From NCBI RefSeq assembly GCF_917563925.1, contig NZ_CAKJTJ010000012.1, positions 41,953 to 105,952 of the forward strand: DNA of 64,000 bases, read 5' to 3'. The translations under genes and the position numbers were made by a program. Under the pieces are notes generated by a model. The model saw only the letters and a program-made list of their open reading frames with translations, was not told where the DNA came from and ran no database searches. This document shows, one piece after another, positions 1 to 9,681 of the stretch; within the stretch, counting starts at the first letter, position 1, and each line of letters begins with the position of its first letter. Origin of the DNA: Sutcliffiella rhizosphaerae (GTDB taxonomy: Bacteria; Bacillota; Bacilli; Bacillales; Bacillaceae_I).

Positions 1-966
1 CATTAATGCTTTTAATACGGCCTTTTGAGCATGAAGGCGATTTTCTGCTTCGTCTAAAACAACAGAATGAGGGCCATCTAGAATTTCGGCAGTTACTTCT
101 TCTTCCCTATGAGCTGGTAAACAATGAAGAAAAATAAAATCATGTTTTGCATGTTTACAAAGAGCTTTGTTTACTTGGTATGGCGCTAAAGTGGCCAACC
201 TTTCTTCCATTTCTTCTTCCTGCCCCATACTAGTCCAGACATCCGTAACAACCACATCAGCATTCGTAATCATTTCCTGTGGGGATGTTCCAATTTGAAT
301 GACAGCACCGGTTTTTTTTGCAATCTTTCTTGCATTTTCAAGAATTAACTTATCAGGCTGATAATTGTCAGGACAAGCAATCGAAATATTCGTGCCTACC
401 AATACTGCTCCCTCTATTAAGGAATGACACATATTATTACTCGCATCTCCCAAATAACATAACTTCAAACCTTTCAAATTTCCTTTCTTTTCTTTTATTG
501 TCAAAAGATCAGCAAGAACTTGTGCAGGGTGGTGAAGATCTGTTAGACCATTAATAATAGGAACACTTGCTTGATCAGCAAATTCTTCAAGTATTTCATG
601 CCCATAGGTCCTAATCATCATCCCATCTACATATCTAGATAATACTTTGGATGTATCTGTTGGAGATTCTCCCCGTCCGAGCTGAATATCATTTGAGCTT
701 AAAAACATCGCGTTTCCACCTAGCTGTAGCATTCCAACTTCGAAGGAAACTCTCGTACGTGTGGATGATTTTTCAAAGAGCATCGCAAGCACTTTTCCTT
801 TTAGATATGGATGAGGTATTCCTTCTTTTTGATATTTTTTTAATTTACTAGCTTCATCCAACAAGTAATGAATATCATTTGTTGTAAAAGACCCCAACGT
901 CAAGAAATGAGATTGACTTAGCTGATTGGTATCATTTGTTGGTTCCCATTTTAGTACATTTTGCAT
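1..966 (-). CDS. argF: Ornithine carbamoyltransferase (partial at window edge)
   Basis: ArgF condenses carbamoyl phosphate with ornithine to give citrulline in the cytoplasm. My translation from the ATG at 966 shows the carbamoyl-phosphate loop STRTR, the HPAQ motif and the ornithine-loop motif HCLPAHR, all in the expected order. About 322 codons are present with no stop before the window edge, so only a few C-terminal codons should be missing. A GGAGG lies 10 bases upstream of the start, inside the end of carB, and the start overlaps the carB stop by 16 bases, implying translational coupling. It is the last visible gene of the arginine operon. Confidence 0.96.
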   Translation of the reverse strand, partial: MQNVLKWEPTNDTNQLSQSHFLTLGSFTTNDIHYLLDEASKLKKYQKEGIPHPYLKGKVLAMLFEKSSTRTRVSFEVGMLQLGGNAMFLSSNDIQLGRGESPTDTSKVLSRYVDGMMIRTYGHEILEEFADQASVPIINGLTDLHHPAQVLADLLTIKEKKGNLKGLKLCYLGDASNNMCHSLIEGAVLVGTNISIACPDNYQPDKLILENARKIAKKTGAVIQIGTSPQEMITNADVVVTDVWTSMGQEEEMEERLATLAPYQVNKALCKHAKHDFIFLHCLPAHREEEVTAEILDGPHSVVLDEAENRLHAQKAVLKALM

Positions 967-3900
967 AAATATTCAACCTCCCTATTTCCTTTTTTCAAAT
1001 AATCCGTTATGGTAAGGTATTCCATTTTGTTGTTTTCTTGTATTGTTAATGCCTTAGAAACAGTATCTAAATGAGTAAACGTTTTTATTCCGTGTTTTAA
1101 AAATAAGGCTCGTAGTTTAGCACCATTACGACTATGATCTCGTCCTCTAGTTGGAATAATTATAGCAGCTGTATATTCTTCGGTTTGCAAGTATTCATGT
1201 GTTTCGCATTGTGATAATGCTTTTGCTGGGATTCCAATACTATTAATGAAAGCTGCAGTTCCATTTGTTGCCTGAATCGTAAAACCCAATCTATGCAATT
1301 CAGTAAAAATCGGAATAGCGTGTTGTTTTTCACGATCAGTAACGGAACAAAAAATTATTTTTTTCTCTCCTATTTTTGTAAAAGGGTTATTATCCCTACT
1401 GAAAAGTGCTTTGTGAAGGGCCACGTCAAAAGTTGTTCCCATACCAATAACTTCACCAGTGGATTTCATCTCAGGTCCTAATGAATGATCCACATCTTTT
1501 AATTTGGCAGCTGAAAAAACTGGTGATTTAACTGTCCAAAAGTTCGGTTCGGATAACAAACCGGTATTAGTAAGTTTCTCTTTCAATTGTACGCCAACAG
1601 CCAGTTCTATCATGGGAATACCTGTCACTTTGCTAACAATAGGGAGAGTTCTTGAAGCTCTTGGATTTACTTCAAGAACGAAAACCTCTTCTTCTGAAAT
1701 AACAAATTGAATGTTTGCAACTCCGATAATTTGTGCTGTTGTACTTATTGTTTTTGTATATTCAAGCAGTTTTTGTTTAAGTTGCTCAGATAATGTAACA
1801 GGCGGAAAAACAGCAATGCTGTCACCTGAATGAACCCCTGCTCTTTCAATATGTTCAAATATTGCCGGGATCACGATTTCTTCACCGTCTGAAATGACAT
1901 CTAATTCACATTCAAGGCCAGGAATGAATTGGTCGACTAATAATGGCCAAATACTTTCATTATTAGCCTGTGATTGAATAAATGCGTTCAGGTCATCTTC
2001 ATCATAAAGAGTAAACATGGATTGTCCTCCTATTACATACGATGGACGGACAAGGACCGGTAGACCAAGATCCATAGCAGCACTCTTTAATTCTAGTGGT
2101 GATTCTATCGTAATTCCCTTTATATGGGGTATTTCCGCTCCTTCGAGCATTTTATAAAAACGTCCTCTTTCCTCTAACATATCAATGGAATCCATTTTTG
2201 TTCCTGCAAGATTTACCCCTGCTTTGTGTAGTCCTTCTGCTAGATTTATAGCTGTTTGCCCCCCAAATTGGTTGAAAACAAGGTCCACTTTTTCCTTTTG
2301 GATTATTGGGAGAATATCTTCACATGTTATCGGTTCGAAATAAAGTTTATCTGCCACCGAGAAATCAGTGCTAACCGTTTCAGGATTATTGTTTACAACT
2401 ATCGTTTCATAGCCGGCTTTCTTCAAAGCCTGAACCGCATGTACAGAACAGTAATCGAATTCAATTCCTTGACCTATACGAATTGGACCAGATCCTATAA
2501 CAAGTGCTTTTTTATTTGTACTTACCTTTACTTCATCGTATCCGTTAAAGGTCGAGTAATAATAAGGGGTAATCGCATCAAATTCTGCTGCGCATGTGTC
2601 CACTAATTTATAGGAAGGAAAAATTTGATTTGCTTGTAACACTTTTGAAAGTTCTACTTCTTTACATTGTAAAAGAGAGCTTAGTCTTTTATTGCTGATA
2701 TTGTACTTTTTTGCCATTAATAATAGTTCAATGGGCAGATTTCCCAATCGATACGTTTGGATGACATTTTCCAATTTTACGATATTGTTTATTTTGTGAA
2801 GAAACCACTTGTCTATGGATGTTATCTCATGGAGTTCCTGAACCGACATCTCTTTTTTCAGTGCTTGAGCAAGTCCAAATAATCGTAAATGAGTTGGAGT
2901 TGTAATAAACTTCATCCAATCTTGTTTCGTTAATTTATCTAGGCCGGGATGAACAACTGTTTCTAATTTCATTTCTAATGAACGAATTCCTTTGTTTAAA
3001 GCCCCTTCAAATGATCGGTCGATCGCAAGTACTTCCCCAGTTGCTTTCATTTGTGTGCTTAAACTTTGATCTGCCTCTGGAAATTTATCAAATGGAAATC
3101 GAGGTAATTTCACTACCACATAATCCAAAGCAGGCTCAAAGGATGCAAATGTGTTTCCTGTAATTGGATTCGGTATTTCATCCAGGTTGTATCCTATTGC
3201 ACACTTAGCTGCAATTCTTGCAATGGGATAACCCGTCGCCTTTGAAGCAAGTGCAGATGATCTACTAACTCGCGGATTGACCTCTATTATGTAGTAATCA
3301 TCTGATTGAGGATCCATGGCAAATTGGATATTACAGCCTCCAATTATTTTCAAACTACGAATAATGTGAAGAGAAGCATTTCTTAATAGCTGATATTGTC
3401 TGTCTGTCAATGTCTGAGATGGGGCAACCACGATGGAATCACCGGTATGAACTCCGACTGGATCGAGATTCTCCATGTTACAAACGATAATACATGTATC
3501 ATTGTCATCCCGCATTACTTCATATTCAATCTCTTTCCAGCCTTTGATGCTCTTTTCAACAAGTACTTGATGAATTGGGCTAAGGTAGAGGCCTTTACGT
3601 AACAACGCATCAAATTCTTCATCGTTGTAAGCAAAGCCACCTCCTTCACCACCAAGTGTGTATGCAGGTCTGATAATTACAGGATAGCCAATTTCTTTTA
3701 CAAACTTTTTGCCGTCTTCCACTTGATTAATTATTTTTGATTCTGGGATGGGTTCCTGTAATTCCATCATTAGCTTACGGAATTTTTCCCTATCTTCTCC
3801 TTGTTCAATGGAAGAAACAGAGGTCCCTAATACTTTAACATTATATCTATCTAGGATTCCTTCATGATGTAAGGAGACAATTAGGTTTAATGCCGTCTGA

Positions 3901-4175
3901 CCACCTAAGGTGCCGATAATACCGTCCGGACGTTCTTTTTTAATCACCTCGCACAAGCATTCCACATTGAGAGGTTCCATATATACCTTATCTGCGATAT
4001 TACTATCAGTCATAATAGTAGCAGGATTGTTATTTACAAGTATTACTTCCAATCCCTCTTCCCTCAATGCCAAGCAGGCTTGTGTTCCTGCGTAATCAAA
4101 CTCTGCAGCCTGACCAATTACGATTGGACCAGAGCCTATAACTAACACTTTTTTTATCGTTTCATATAGTGGCAT
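951..4175 (-). CDS. carB: Carbamoyl-phosphate synthase, arginine-specific, large subunit
   Basis: CarB makes carbamoyl phosphate from bicarbonate, two ATP and ammonia channelled from CarA. The 1074-residue protein has the duplicated family layout: two carbamoyl-phosphate synthase halves each beginning with an LVIGSGP motif (near residues 11 and about 555), each followed by a NNNP motif and an ATP-grasp domain, then a C-terminal MGS-like allosteric domain from about residue 930. The length matches the E. coli enzyme. Its place between carA and argF marks it as the arginine-dedicated copy rather than the pyrimidine one. It overlaps carA by 14 bases and argF by 16. Confidence 0.96.
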   Translation of the reverse strand: MPLYETIKKVLVIGSGPIVIGQAAEFDYAGTQACLALREEGLEVILVNNNPATIMTDSNIADKVYMEPLNVECLCEVIKKERPDGIIGTLGGQTALNLIVSLHHEGILDRYNVKVLGTSVSSIEQGEDREKFRKLMMELQEPIPESKIINQVEDGKKFVKEIGYPVIIRPAYTLGGEGGGFAYNDEEFDALLRKGLYLSPIHQVLVEKSIKGWKEIEYEVMRDDNDTCIIVCNMENLDPVGVHTGDSIVVAPSQTLTDRQYQLLRNASLHIIRSLKIIGGCNIQFAMDPQSDDYYIIEVNPRVSRSSALASKATGYPIARIAAKCAIGYNLDEIPNPITGNTFASFEPALDYVVVKLPRFPFDKFPEADQSLSTQMKATGEVLAIDRSFEGALNKGIRSLEMKLETVVHPGLDKLTKQDWMKFITTPTHLRLFGLAQALKKEMSVQELHEITSIDKWFLHKINNIVKLENVIQTYRLGNLPIELLLMAKKYNISNKRLSSLLQCKEVELSKVLQANQIFPSYKLVDTCAAEFDAITPYYYSTFNGYDEVKVSTNKKALVIGSGPIRIGQGIEFDYCSVHAVQALKKAGYETIVVNNNPETVSTDFSVADKLYFEPITCEDILPIIQKEKVDLVFNQFGGQTAINLAEGLHKAGVNLAGTKMDSIDMLEERGRFYKMLEGAEIPHIKGITIESPLELKSAAMDLGLPVLVRPSYVIGGQSMFTLYDEDDLNAFIQSQANNESIWPLLVDQFIPGLECELDVISDGEEIVIPAIFEHIERAGVHSGDSIAVFPPVTLSEQLKQKLLEYTKTISTTAQIIGVANIQFVISEEEVFVLEVNPRASRTLPIVSKVTGIPMIELAVGVQLKEKLTNTGLLSEPNFWTVKSPVFSAAKLKDVDHSLGPEMKSTGEVIGMGTTFDVALHKALFSRDNNPFTKIGEKKIIFCSVTDREKQHAIPIFTELHRLGFTIQATNGTAAFINSIGIPAKALSQCETHEYLQTEEYTAAIIIPTRGRDHSRNGAKLRALFLKHGIKTFTHLDTVSKALTIQENNKMEYLTITDYLKKGNREVEYLCKMY

Positions 4176-5238
4176 ATGACATTACTCCTGTTTTTTCATT
4201 GATGTAATTTAAAAATTGGATAAAGACATAATGTGTATCCTGTGGACCTGGGTGTGCTTCTGGATGAAATTGAACACTTATCACTTTGAAAGAATTATGC
4301 TTAAGTCCTTCTACTGTTTGGTCGTTAATATTTTTGTGAGTGACTGTGAAGATATTCTGATCTATTGAAGTTTCGGAAACTACGTAACTATGGTTTTGCG
4401 AAGTCATGAATACTTTTCCTGTTATCAAGTCTTTTACAGGATGATTTCCCCCCCGATGACCAAATAACAACTTTTCTGTATCTGCACCAAAGGCAAGTGC
4501 TATTAGTTGGTGACCTAAACAAATACCTAATGATGGATACGCTTCTGCCATCTGTTTATATTCTATTAGGAATTTACTTAACACCTTGGGATCTCCTGGA
4601 CCATTACTAAACACAATACCATCAGGATTTAGTTTTACTATTTCGGTAAAAGTAGAGGTATATGGCATAATCGAAACGCTACATCCCTCTTTTAACAGCG
4701 CTTCTAAAATGGACTTTTTATACCCAAAATCGAGCAGTGCAACGTGAGGACCATTCCCTTGATAAAACATCATCTCTTTTGTTGATACAACCTCAACCCA
4801 GTTTGGATAATCCTTTTGTTGAGGGAAAATACCAGGTTGTTTCGTAATGATGCCTTTCAAGGAGCCATGCTTCCGAATGGTTTTTACTAGTTCCCTAGTG
4901 TCAACGTCTACCAAACCGCTAATATTCAAGCTTTCCAACCATTCATTTGCAGCTCTTTCTGATGAATAATGGTTTGGAAATGTACATGACTCACCCATCA
5001 CAACTCCCTTAATATGAATAGTATCACCTTCAAAATCACGAGAATTTATACCATAGTTGCCAATAAGCGGATAACAAAATACAATAATTTGTCCTGCATA
5101 GGAAGGATCAGACATAATCTCCTGATATCCTGTCATACTTGTATTGAATACAACTTCCCCAACAGCGTCTTTTTCACTTCCAATAAATGTACCAGGGAAT
5201 ACCTCTCCTGTCTCAAGTACTAAGAACCCCTTTTCCAT
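4162..5238 (-). CDS. carA: Carbamoyl-phosphate synthase, arginine-specific, glutaminase subunit
   Basis: CarA hydrolyses glutamine and delivers ammonia to CarB. The open frame extends to 5313, but the ATG at 5238 is preferred: it has a perfect AGGAGG five bases upstream and gives the family N-terminus (MEKGFLVLETGEVF), 358 residues. The extra 25 residues would lie inside argD. The C-terminal class I glutaminase domain carries the nucleophile C240 in GICLGHQ and the H325/E327 pair in FHPEAHPG. The argD stop ends one base before this start and the gene overlaps carB, so the subunits are probably made in balance. Confidence 0.95.
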   Translation of the reverse strand: MEKGFLVLETGEVFPGTFIGSEKDAVGEVVFNTSMTGYQEIMSDPSYAGQIIVFCYPLIGNYGINSRDFEGDTIHIKGVVMGESCTFPNHYSSERAANEWLESLNISGLVDVDTRELVKTIRKHGSLKGIITKQPGIFPQQKDYPNWVEVVSTKEMMFYQGNGPHVALLDFGYKKSILEALLKEGCSVSIMPYTSTFTEIVKLNPDGIVFSNGPGDPKVLSKFLIEYKQMAEAYPSLGICLGHQLIALAFGADTEKLLFGHRGGNHPVKDLITGKVFMTSQNHSYVVSETSIDQNIFTVTHKNINDQTVEGLKHNSFKVISVQFHPEAHPGPQDTHYVFIQFLNYINEKTGVMSYATI

Positions 5239-5239
5239 T

Positions 5240-6424
5240 TTATACCTCCTCACACATGTGTAAGACTTTGATGAATTGACCCAAAAATAGCTGTATGGTT
5301 TTCTTGGATACATTAATCGGGGGAAGAATACGTATCACATTTTTACCTGCACTAAGTATAAGAAGCTTTTCCTGAAGTGCAGCTTTTACGTATGGTAATG
5401 CATCTCCTGCTACTTCCAACCCAATCAAAAAACCGATTCCTCTTACCTGTATTATGTTTGGAAATTTTTCACTTACCTTTTCTAATTCTTGCAGAAAAAA
5501 TTTACTAGTTTGATTTGATGCATCTAGAAAGTCTGGAGAAATCTCTGTCAACGTGGCGATTGCCGCACTACATGCGAGAGGATTACCTCCAAAAGTGCTT
5601 CCATGCATTCCTGGTTGAAAAGTGCTTGCAACCTTTCCCTTTGCAAGCATGGCACCAATTGGGAATCCTGACCCAAGTCCTTTTGCTAATGTCATAATGT
5701 CTGGTTCAATCCCATATTGTTCGTAAAGAAATAGGCTACCAGTTCTTCCCATTCCTGTTTGAACTTCATCCACAATGAAAAGAATATCTTGTTGTTTACA
5801 TATTTCAGCAAGCTCTTTTATCCATGCCGGCTCTGCTGGAATTACACCACCTTCTCCTTGAAGTAACTCCAACATCACCGCAGTTGGTTTTATTTCTTTT
5901 ATTGCCTGTAAAGTTTCCCACTCATTAAATCTCAAATGGATAAATCCTTCAGGTAATGGTTCAAAACCGGTTTTTATTTTTTCTTGTCCTGTTGCAGCAA
6001 CTGTTGCAAGAGTTCTACCATGAAAGCTTTGATGAAAGGTTATAATTTTTGCAGACCTTTCCGTCTTTTTATTTTCATAGGCTTTAACAAGCTTTATTGC
6101 TGCTTCGTTTGCTTCCGCACCACTATTACAGAAAAAAACTTGGTCAAAACAAGAACGAGAAGTTAGGATATTTGCAAGTTCTTCTTGTTTTGGCAGTTGA
6201 TAGAGATTGGATATATGCCATAGGGAGTCGAGCTGTTCTTGGAGGGCTGCCTTTACTGGTAAAGGGCAGTGCCCGAGATTGCAAGTTGCAATACCAGAAG
6301 TGAAATCCAAATATTCTTCTCCATCAGCTGACCAAACGATACTTCCGCTTCCTTTCGTAATCGCCAGCGGAAAACGGCTGTAAGTATTCATAATGGAAGA
6401 ATAGTTACTTAATGTATTAGACAT
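5240..6424 (-). CDS. argD: Acetylornithine aminotransferase
   Basis: ArgD is a PLP enzyme that transfers an amino group from glutamate to N-acetylglutamate semialdehyde, giving N-acetylornithine. The 394-residue protein has the class III aminotransferase features: SGAEANEAAIK near residue 101, the PLP-binding FIVDEVQTGMGRTG at 217-229 and the Schiff-base lysine K248 in LAKGLGSGFP. The length is normal for the family. The start overlaps the end of argB by 8 bases and has GAGGTA about 10 bases upstream. N-succinyldiaminopimelate aminotransferase side activity is possible in the family, but the operon fixes the main role. Confidence 0.95.
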   Translation of the reverse strand: MSNTLSNYSSIMNTYSRFPLAITKGSGSIVWSADGEEYLDFTSGIATCNLGHCPLPVKAALQEQLDSLWHISNLYQLPKQEELANILTSRSCFDQVFFCNSGAEANEAAIKLVKAYENKKTERSAKIITFHQSFHGRTLATVAATGQEKIKTGFEPLPEGFIHLRFNEWETLQAIKEIKPTAVMLELLQGEGGVIPAEPAWIKELAEICKQQDILFIVDEVQTGMGRTGSLFLYEQYGIEPDIMTLAKGLGSGFPIGAMLAKGKVASTFQPGMHGSTFGGNPLACSAAIATLTEISPDFLDASNQTSKFFLQELEKVSEKFPNIIQVRGIGFLIGLEVAGDALPYVKAALQEKLLILSAGKNVIRILPPINVSKKTIQLFLGQFIKVLHMCEEV

Positions 6425-7211
6425 GCTGTTTCAGTACCTCCTCTATATAAAAGGTAGTTCCAGCTACTGCTTCCCCTGTTGCAAATTTATGAACTAGATT
6501 TGCCTTCGAACCATTCACTATCCCTACTTTTTCTACGCCAGACTTCAAGCATGAAATTGCCGCTTTTACCTTTGGGATCATCCCACTTGTAATGTGTTGC
6601 TCTTCAATTAATTTGGTCACTTCTAAATCTGAAATAGTTGGGATAACGTTACCATTAAGTAATACACCATCGACGTCACTTACCATACATAACGGTGCCT
6701 GAAAATGTTTTGCGATAGCTGCTGCTGCCAAATCAGCATTAGTATTATAATGCTGACCTTGTTTATCTACTGCAACTGGAGAAATAACTGGAATAATTCC
6801 CTCATTAATCAACGTCAAAAGTAAATTCTTGTTAACTTCAAAAATTTCTCCTACCAAACCTAGTTCTTCCGAATTTTCTAACGGTTTTGCTTTTAATAGC
6901 ATACCGTCTACACCACTTAACCCTAAGGCTATCCCTCCTGCCTTTATAATGTGTCGAACAATGAGTTTATTAACATTACCAGAAAGAACCATTTCAACAA
7001 CATCTAAAACTGGAACTGTTGTTTTTCTTAAACCGTTTACAAAAACGGTCTCCACATCCAATGTATGTAAAAGTTCCGTTATAGCAGGCCCGCCACCATG
7101 AACAATAATTGGATGTATCCCATTTGACTTAAGTTTTACAATTTCGGTAAAGAATGAGGAAGGAAGAACATCTACCGTACTTCCTCCACATTTAATCACT
7201 AACATTTTCAT
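6417..7211 (-). CDS. argB: Acetylglutamate kinase
   Basis: ArgB phosphorylates N-acetylglutamate, the second step of the acetylated route to ornithine. The 264 residues show the amino acid kinase fold signatures: KCGGSTV at the N-terminus for the phosphate-binding lysine, the HGGGPAI glycine loop near residue 38, and NTNADLAAAAIA toward the middle. It sits between argJ (15-base gap) and argD (8-base overlap). A GGAGGGG lies five bases before the ATG at 7211; an in-frame ATG two codons later is less well spaced. The frame lacks an obvious N-terminal extension of the kind associated with arginine-inhibited kinases, as expected when control is mainly transcriptional. Confidence 0.95.
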   Translation of the reverse strand: MKMLVIKCGGSTVDVLPSSFFTEIVKLKSNGIHPIIVHGGGPAITELLHTLDVETVFVNGLRKTTVPVLDVVEMVLSGNVNKLIVRHIIKAGGIALGLSGVDGMLLKAKPLENSEELGLVGEIFEVNKNLLLTLINEGIIPVISPVAVDKQGQHYNTNADLAAAAIAKHFQAPLCMVSDVDGVLLNGNVIPTISDLEVTKLIEEQHITSGMIPKVKAAISCLKSGVEKVGIVNGSKANLVHKFATGEAVAGTTFYIEEVLKQHV

Positions 7212-7226
7212 AAAATCCCCTCCCCA

Positions 7227-8465
7227 TTAAGTACGATAAGAGGCATTTATTCGGACATAATCGTAGGAAAGATCACAACCCCATGCTGTTGCATTATTCG
7301 TACCTTCTCCAAGCTGTATATGAATATCAATTTTTTCATTTTTCAAATATAATGCTGCTTCAGATTCCTTAAATGATATAGGCAGACCGTTTTCAACAAT
7401 TTTTATTGGTCCAAGACTTATATGAATGTTCATAGGATCAAACAGAATTCCACTATATCCAACTGCTGACACAATTCTTCCCCAGTTTGCATCTTCTCCG
7501 TATATCGCTGTTTTTACAAGACTTGAACCGACAATCGTTTTGGCAATAGTTTGGGCATCAGAGTTCGTTAATGCCCCTTTAACCTGTACTTCTATAAGCT
7601 TAGTGGCACCTTCCCCATCACGGGCAATCTGTTTAGCTAATGATTCACAGACTTGCTTCAATCCTTCCTTGAAAAGTAAATATTCTTGATCATGAAGAGA
7701 CCATTCACTATTGTTGGCTAATCCATTTGCAAGTACCAATACCATATCATTAGTACTTGTGTCACCATCTACAGTTATCATGTTAAATGTTTCATTCGTT
7801 ACATCTTTCAATGCCTGATTAAGTGCACTTGATTGGATATTTATATCTGTAGTGATAAAACCAAGCATTGTTGCCATATTAGGGTGTATCATCCCAGATC
7901 CTTTGGCAGCGCCAGCAATGGTCATCGTTTTTCCGTCAATTGTGATTTGTACACATGCCTGCTTAGGAAATGTGTCCGTCGTAAGGATGGAATGATGAAA
8001 GGCATCATAATCCCTTACTCCTTCGATTGTTGTAATCGATTCGACTCCCTGCTGTATCTTTTGAATAGGAAGCTGCTCTCCAATCACCCCTGTCGAAATA
8101 ACAGCAACATCGTTTTCTAAAAGCCCTGCCTTCTGGGCATATATCCTCCGCATTTCATAGGCATTAATAAAACCAATTTCTCCTGTACACGAATTTGCAT
8201 TGCCGGAATTAACTAAAACACCTTGAAGTGTTTTATTCTCATTAATGCTTTCTTGTGTAACCTTTAATGGAGGTGCTTGGAAAATATTTGTTGTGTAAAC
8301 TGCTGCTGCTTTAGCTGGAACACTAGAGTAAATCCAACCCAGGTCTTTTCTTTTTCGATTAATCCCGCAATGTAAACCTCCTGCAGAAAAACCTAATGGT
8401 GTACAAATATGCCCATGAGTTACGTCAGTCCATTTTACATGTTCCATTAATATATCTGTTTTCAC
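7227..8465 (-). CDS. argJ: Bifunctional ornithine acetyltransferase / N-acetylglutamate synthase
   Basis: ArgJ recycles the acetyl group from acetylornithine to glutamate and, when bifunctional, also uses acetyl-CoA. The protein autocleaves before the threonine of the ATML motif; here KGSGMIHPNMATML is intact with T199 in my numbering. The open frame reaches 8528, inside argC, but that N-terminus is not family-like. I choose the GTG at 8465, with GGGGTGA five bases upstream, giving 412 residues; an ATG at 8447 is an alternative. It starts 17 bases after the argC stop. ArgJ makes the pathway cyclic, in keeping with the absence of argA or argE nearby. Confidence 0.94.
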   Translation of the reverse strand: MKTDILMEHVKWTDVTHGHICTPLGFSAGGLHCGINRKRKDLGWIYSSVPAKAAAVYTTNIFQAPPLKVTQESINENKTLQGVLVNSGNANSCTGEIGFINAYEMRRIYAQKAGLLENDVAVISTGVIGEQLPIQKIQQGVESITTIEGVRDYDAFHHSILTTDTFPKQACVQITIDGKTMTIAGAAKGSGMIHPNMATMLGFITTDINIQSSALNQALKDVTNETFNMITVDGDTSTNDMVLVLANGLANNSEWSLHDQEYLLFKEGLKQVCESLAKQIARDGEGATKLIEVQVKGALTNSDAQTIAKTIVGSSLVKTAIYGEDANWGRIVSAVGYSGILFDPMNIHISLGPIKIVENGLPISFKESEAALYLKNEKIDIHIQLGEGTNNATAWGCDLSYDYVRINASYRT

Positions 8466-8482
8466 ATTTTCACCCCATTTTC

Positions 8483-9529
8483 TTATGGATAAACAGGTGT
8501 CATTTGTAGTCCTGTTTGTTCTTCCCAACCATTCATAATATTCATGTTTTGTATTGCTTGCCCTGATGCACCCTTCATGACATTATCAATGACAGATACA
8601 ATAATGAGACGATTTGTCCTTTCATCTACTTTTAGACCAATATCGCAATAATTGGAACCATAGACCTCTTTTGTAGAAGGCCAAGCATTTTCAGAACGAA
8701 TTCTGACAAAATAATGGTTTTGATAATAATGGTTATATAGTTCTAATAATGTTTGAGTTGATTCATTTTTGGAAAGATCCGCATATATCGTACACATAAT
8801 ACCTCTTGACATAGGAATCAGATGAGTGGAAAAAGTTATGTTACAAGATTCTGCAGCGAGATTTTGCATACATTGTTCCATTTCCGGGATGTGCTGATGT
8901 GTTCCAATTTTATATGCTTTTACATTCTCATTCACTTCACAATAATGTGTTCCTAGGGTTGCCTTTCTTCCCGCACCAGTTACACCGGATTTTCCATCTA
9001 TAATAATGGAATTTGTATGAATCGAATTTTTTACTAGTAATGGTGCTAAACCTAATAAAGTTGCTGTCGGATAACATCCAGGATTTGCAATAAATGTTGA
9101 TTGAGCAATTTCCCTTTTATATAATTCCGATAATCCATATGTAAATTTTTGTAGTATTTTACTAGGTGATGATGAATTTTTATACCATTCTTCGTATAAT
9201 GAAGAATCTTTTAGCCTGTGGTCTCCTGATAAATCTATACATGGAATCTCATTCTCTATAAATCTTGGGATTAACTCTTTTGCAACACCAGATGGAGTTG
9301 CGAAGAAGAAAAAGTCTGCCTCATTCATTGCATGATCAACATTTGTTTCTTCTAATTTCTGCTCAATAATTCCTTGTAGATGAGGATACTGCTCTGAAAT
9401 CATTTTTCCACTTGTGGAGTGGGATGCAAGGAAACTTATTTCTACTTTCGGATGCTGTTGTAATATTCTAATTAATTCTACTCCGCTGTAACCGTTAGCT
9501 CCGATAATTCCTACCTTCAAATCCCTCAT
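8483..9529 (-). CDS. argC: N-acetyl-gamma-glutamyl-phosphate reductase
   Basis: ArgC reduces N-acetylglutamyl phosphate to the semialdehyde with NADPH. The 348 residues begin with a Rossmann motif (GIIGANGYSG, residues 7-16) and carry the catalytic cysteine C152 in ANPGCYPTAT, followed by the GAGRKA region. It is the promoter-proximal gene of argCJBD-carAB-argF, the same order as in B. subtilis. The ATG at 9529 has only a close AAGG; a TTG at 9520 has AAGGA about eight bases upstream and would give the more typical start MKVGIIG, so the exact start is open by three codons. Confidence 0.95.
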   Translation of the reverse strand: MRDLKVGIIGANGYSGVELIRILQQHPKVEISFLASHSTSGKMISEQYPHLQGIIEQKLEETNVDHAMNEADFFFFATPSGVAKELIPRFIENEIPCIDLSGDHRLKDSSLYEEWYKNSSSPSKILQKFTYGLSELYKREIAQSTFIANPGCYPTATLLGLAPLLVKNSIHTNSIIIDGKSGVTGAGRKATLGTHYCEVNENVKAYKIGTHQHIPEMEQCMQNLAAESCNITFSTHLIPMSRGIMCTIYADLSKNESTQTLLELYNHYYQNHYFVRIRSENAWPSTKEVYGSNYCDIGLKVDERTNRLIIVSVIDNVMKGASGQAIQNMNIMNGWEEQTGLQMTPVYP

Positions 9530-9556
9530 CCTTTCCCTAGGTTCATAATATGAATT

Positions 9557-9585
9557 ATTATAACTATATATGCATAAAAATACAA
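9557..9585 (-). promoter_or_regulatory. argC promoter with ARG-box-like operator
   Basis: Reading the minus strand, TATAAT at 9562-9557 is preceded after 17 bases by TTGTAT at 9585-9580. The palindrome TGCATAAAAATACA at 9571-9584 matches the ARG-box core TGAAT-N4-ATTCA except at two symmetric positions, and it overlaps the -35 and spacer. A weaker half-similar sequence, TGAATTATTATAAC, lies at 9551-9564. This is where an AhrC/ArgR hexamer would block RNA polymerase when arginine is plentiful. The placement is good; the match is imperfect. Confidence 0.55.
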
Positions 9586-9645
9586 TAAAGAATTGTAAAA
9601 AAAGTTAACAAGGTTCAGTGATTATTTTCGGAATAAACTATTTTA

Positions 9646-9675
9646 TTGATTTCTTCTCTACATTTATGCTATTGT
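9646..9675 (+). promoter_or_regulatory. Candidate promoter of the small RNA at 9682
   Basis: TTGATT at 9646-9651 and an extended -10 (TGC then TATTGT, 9667-9675) are 18 bases apart on the plus strand. No gene starts within 230 bases downstream, so this promoter would drive the non-coding transcript ending at 9798. Confidence 0.4.
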
Positions 9676-9681
9676 TTAACT

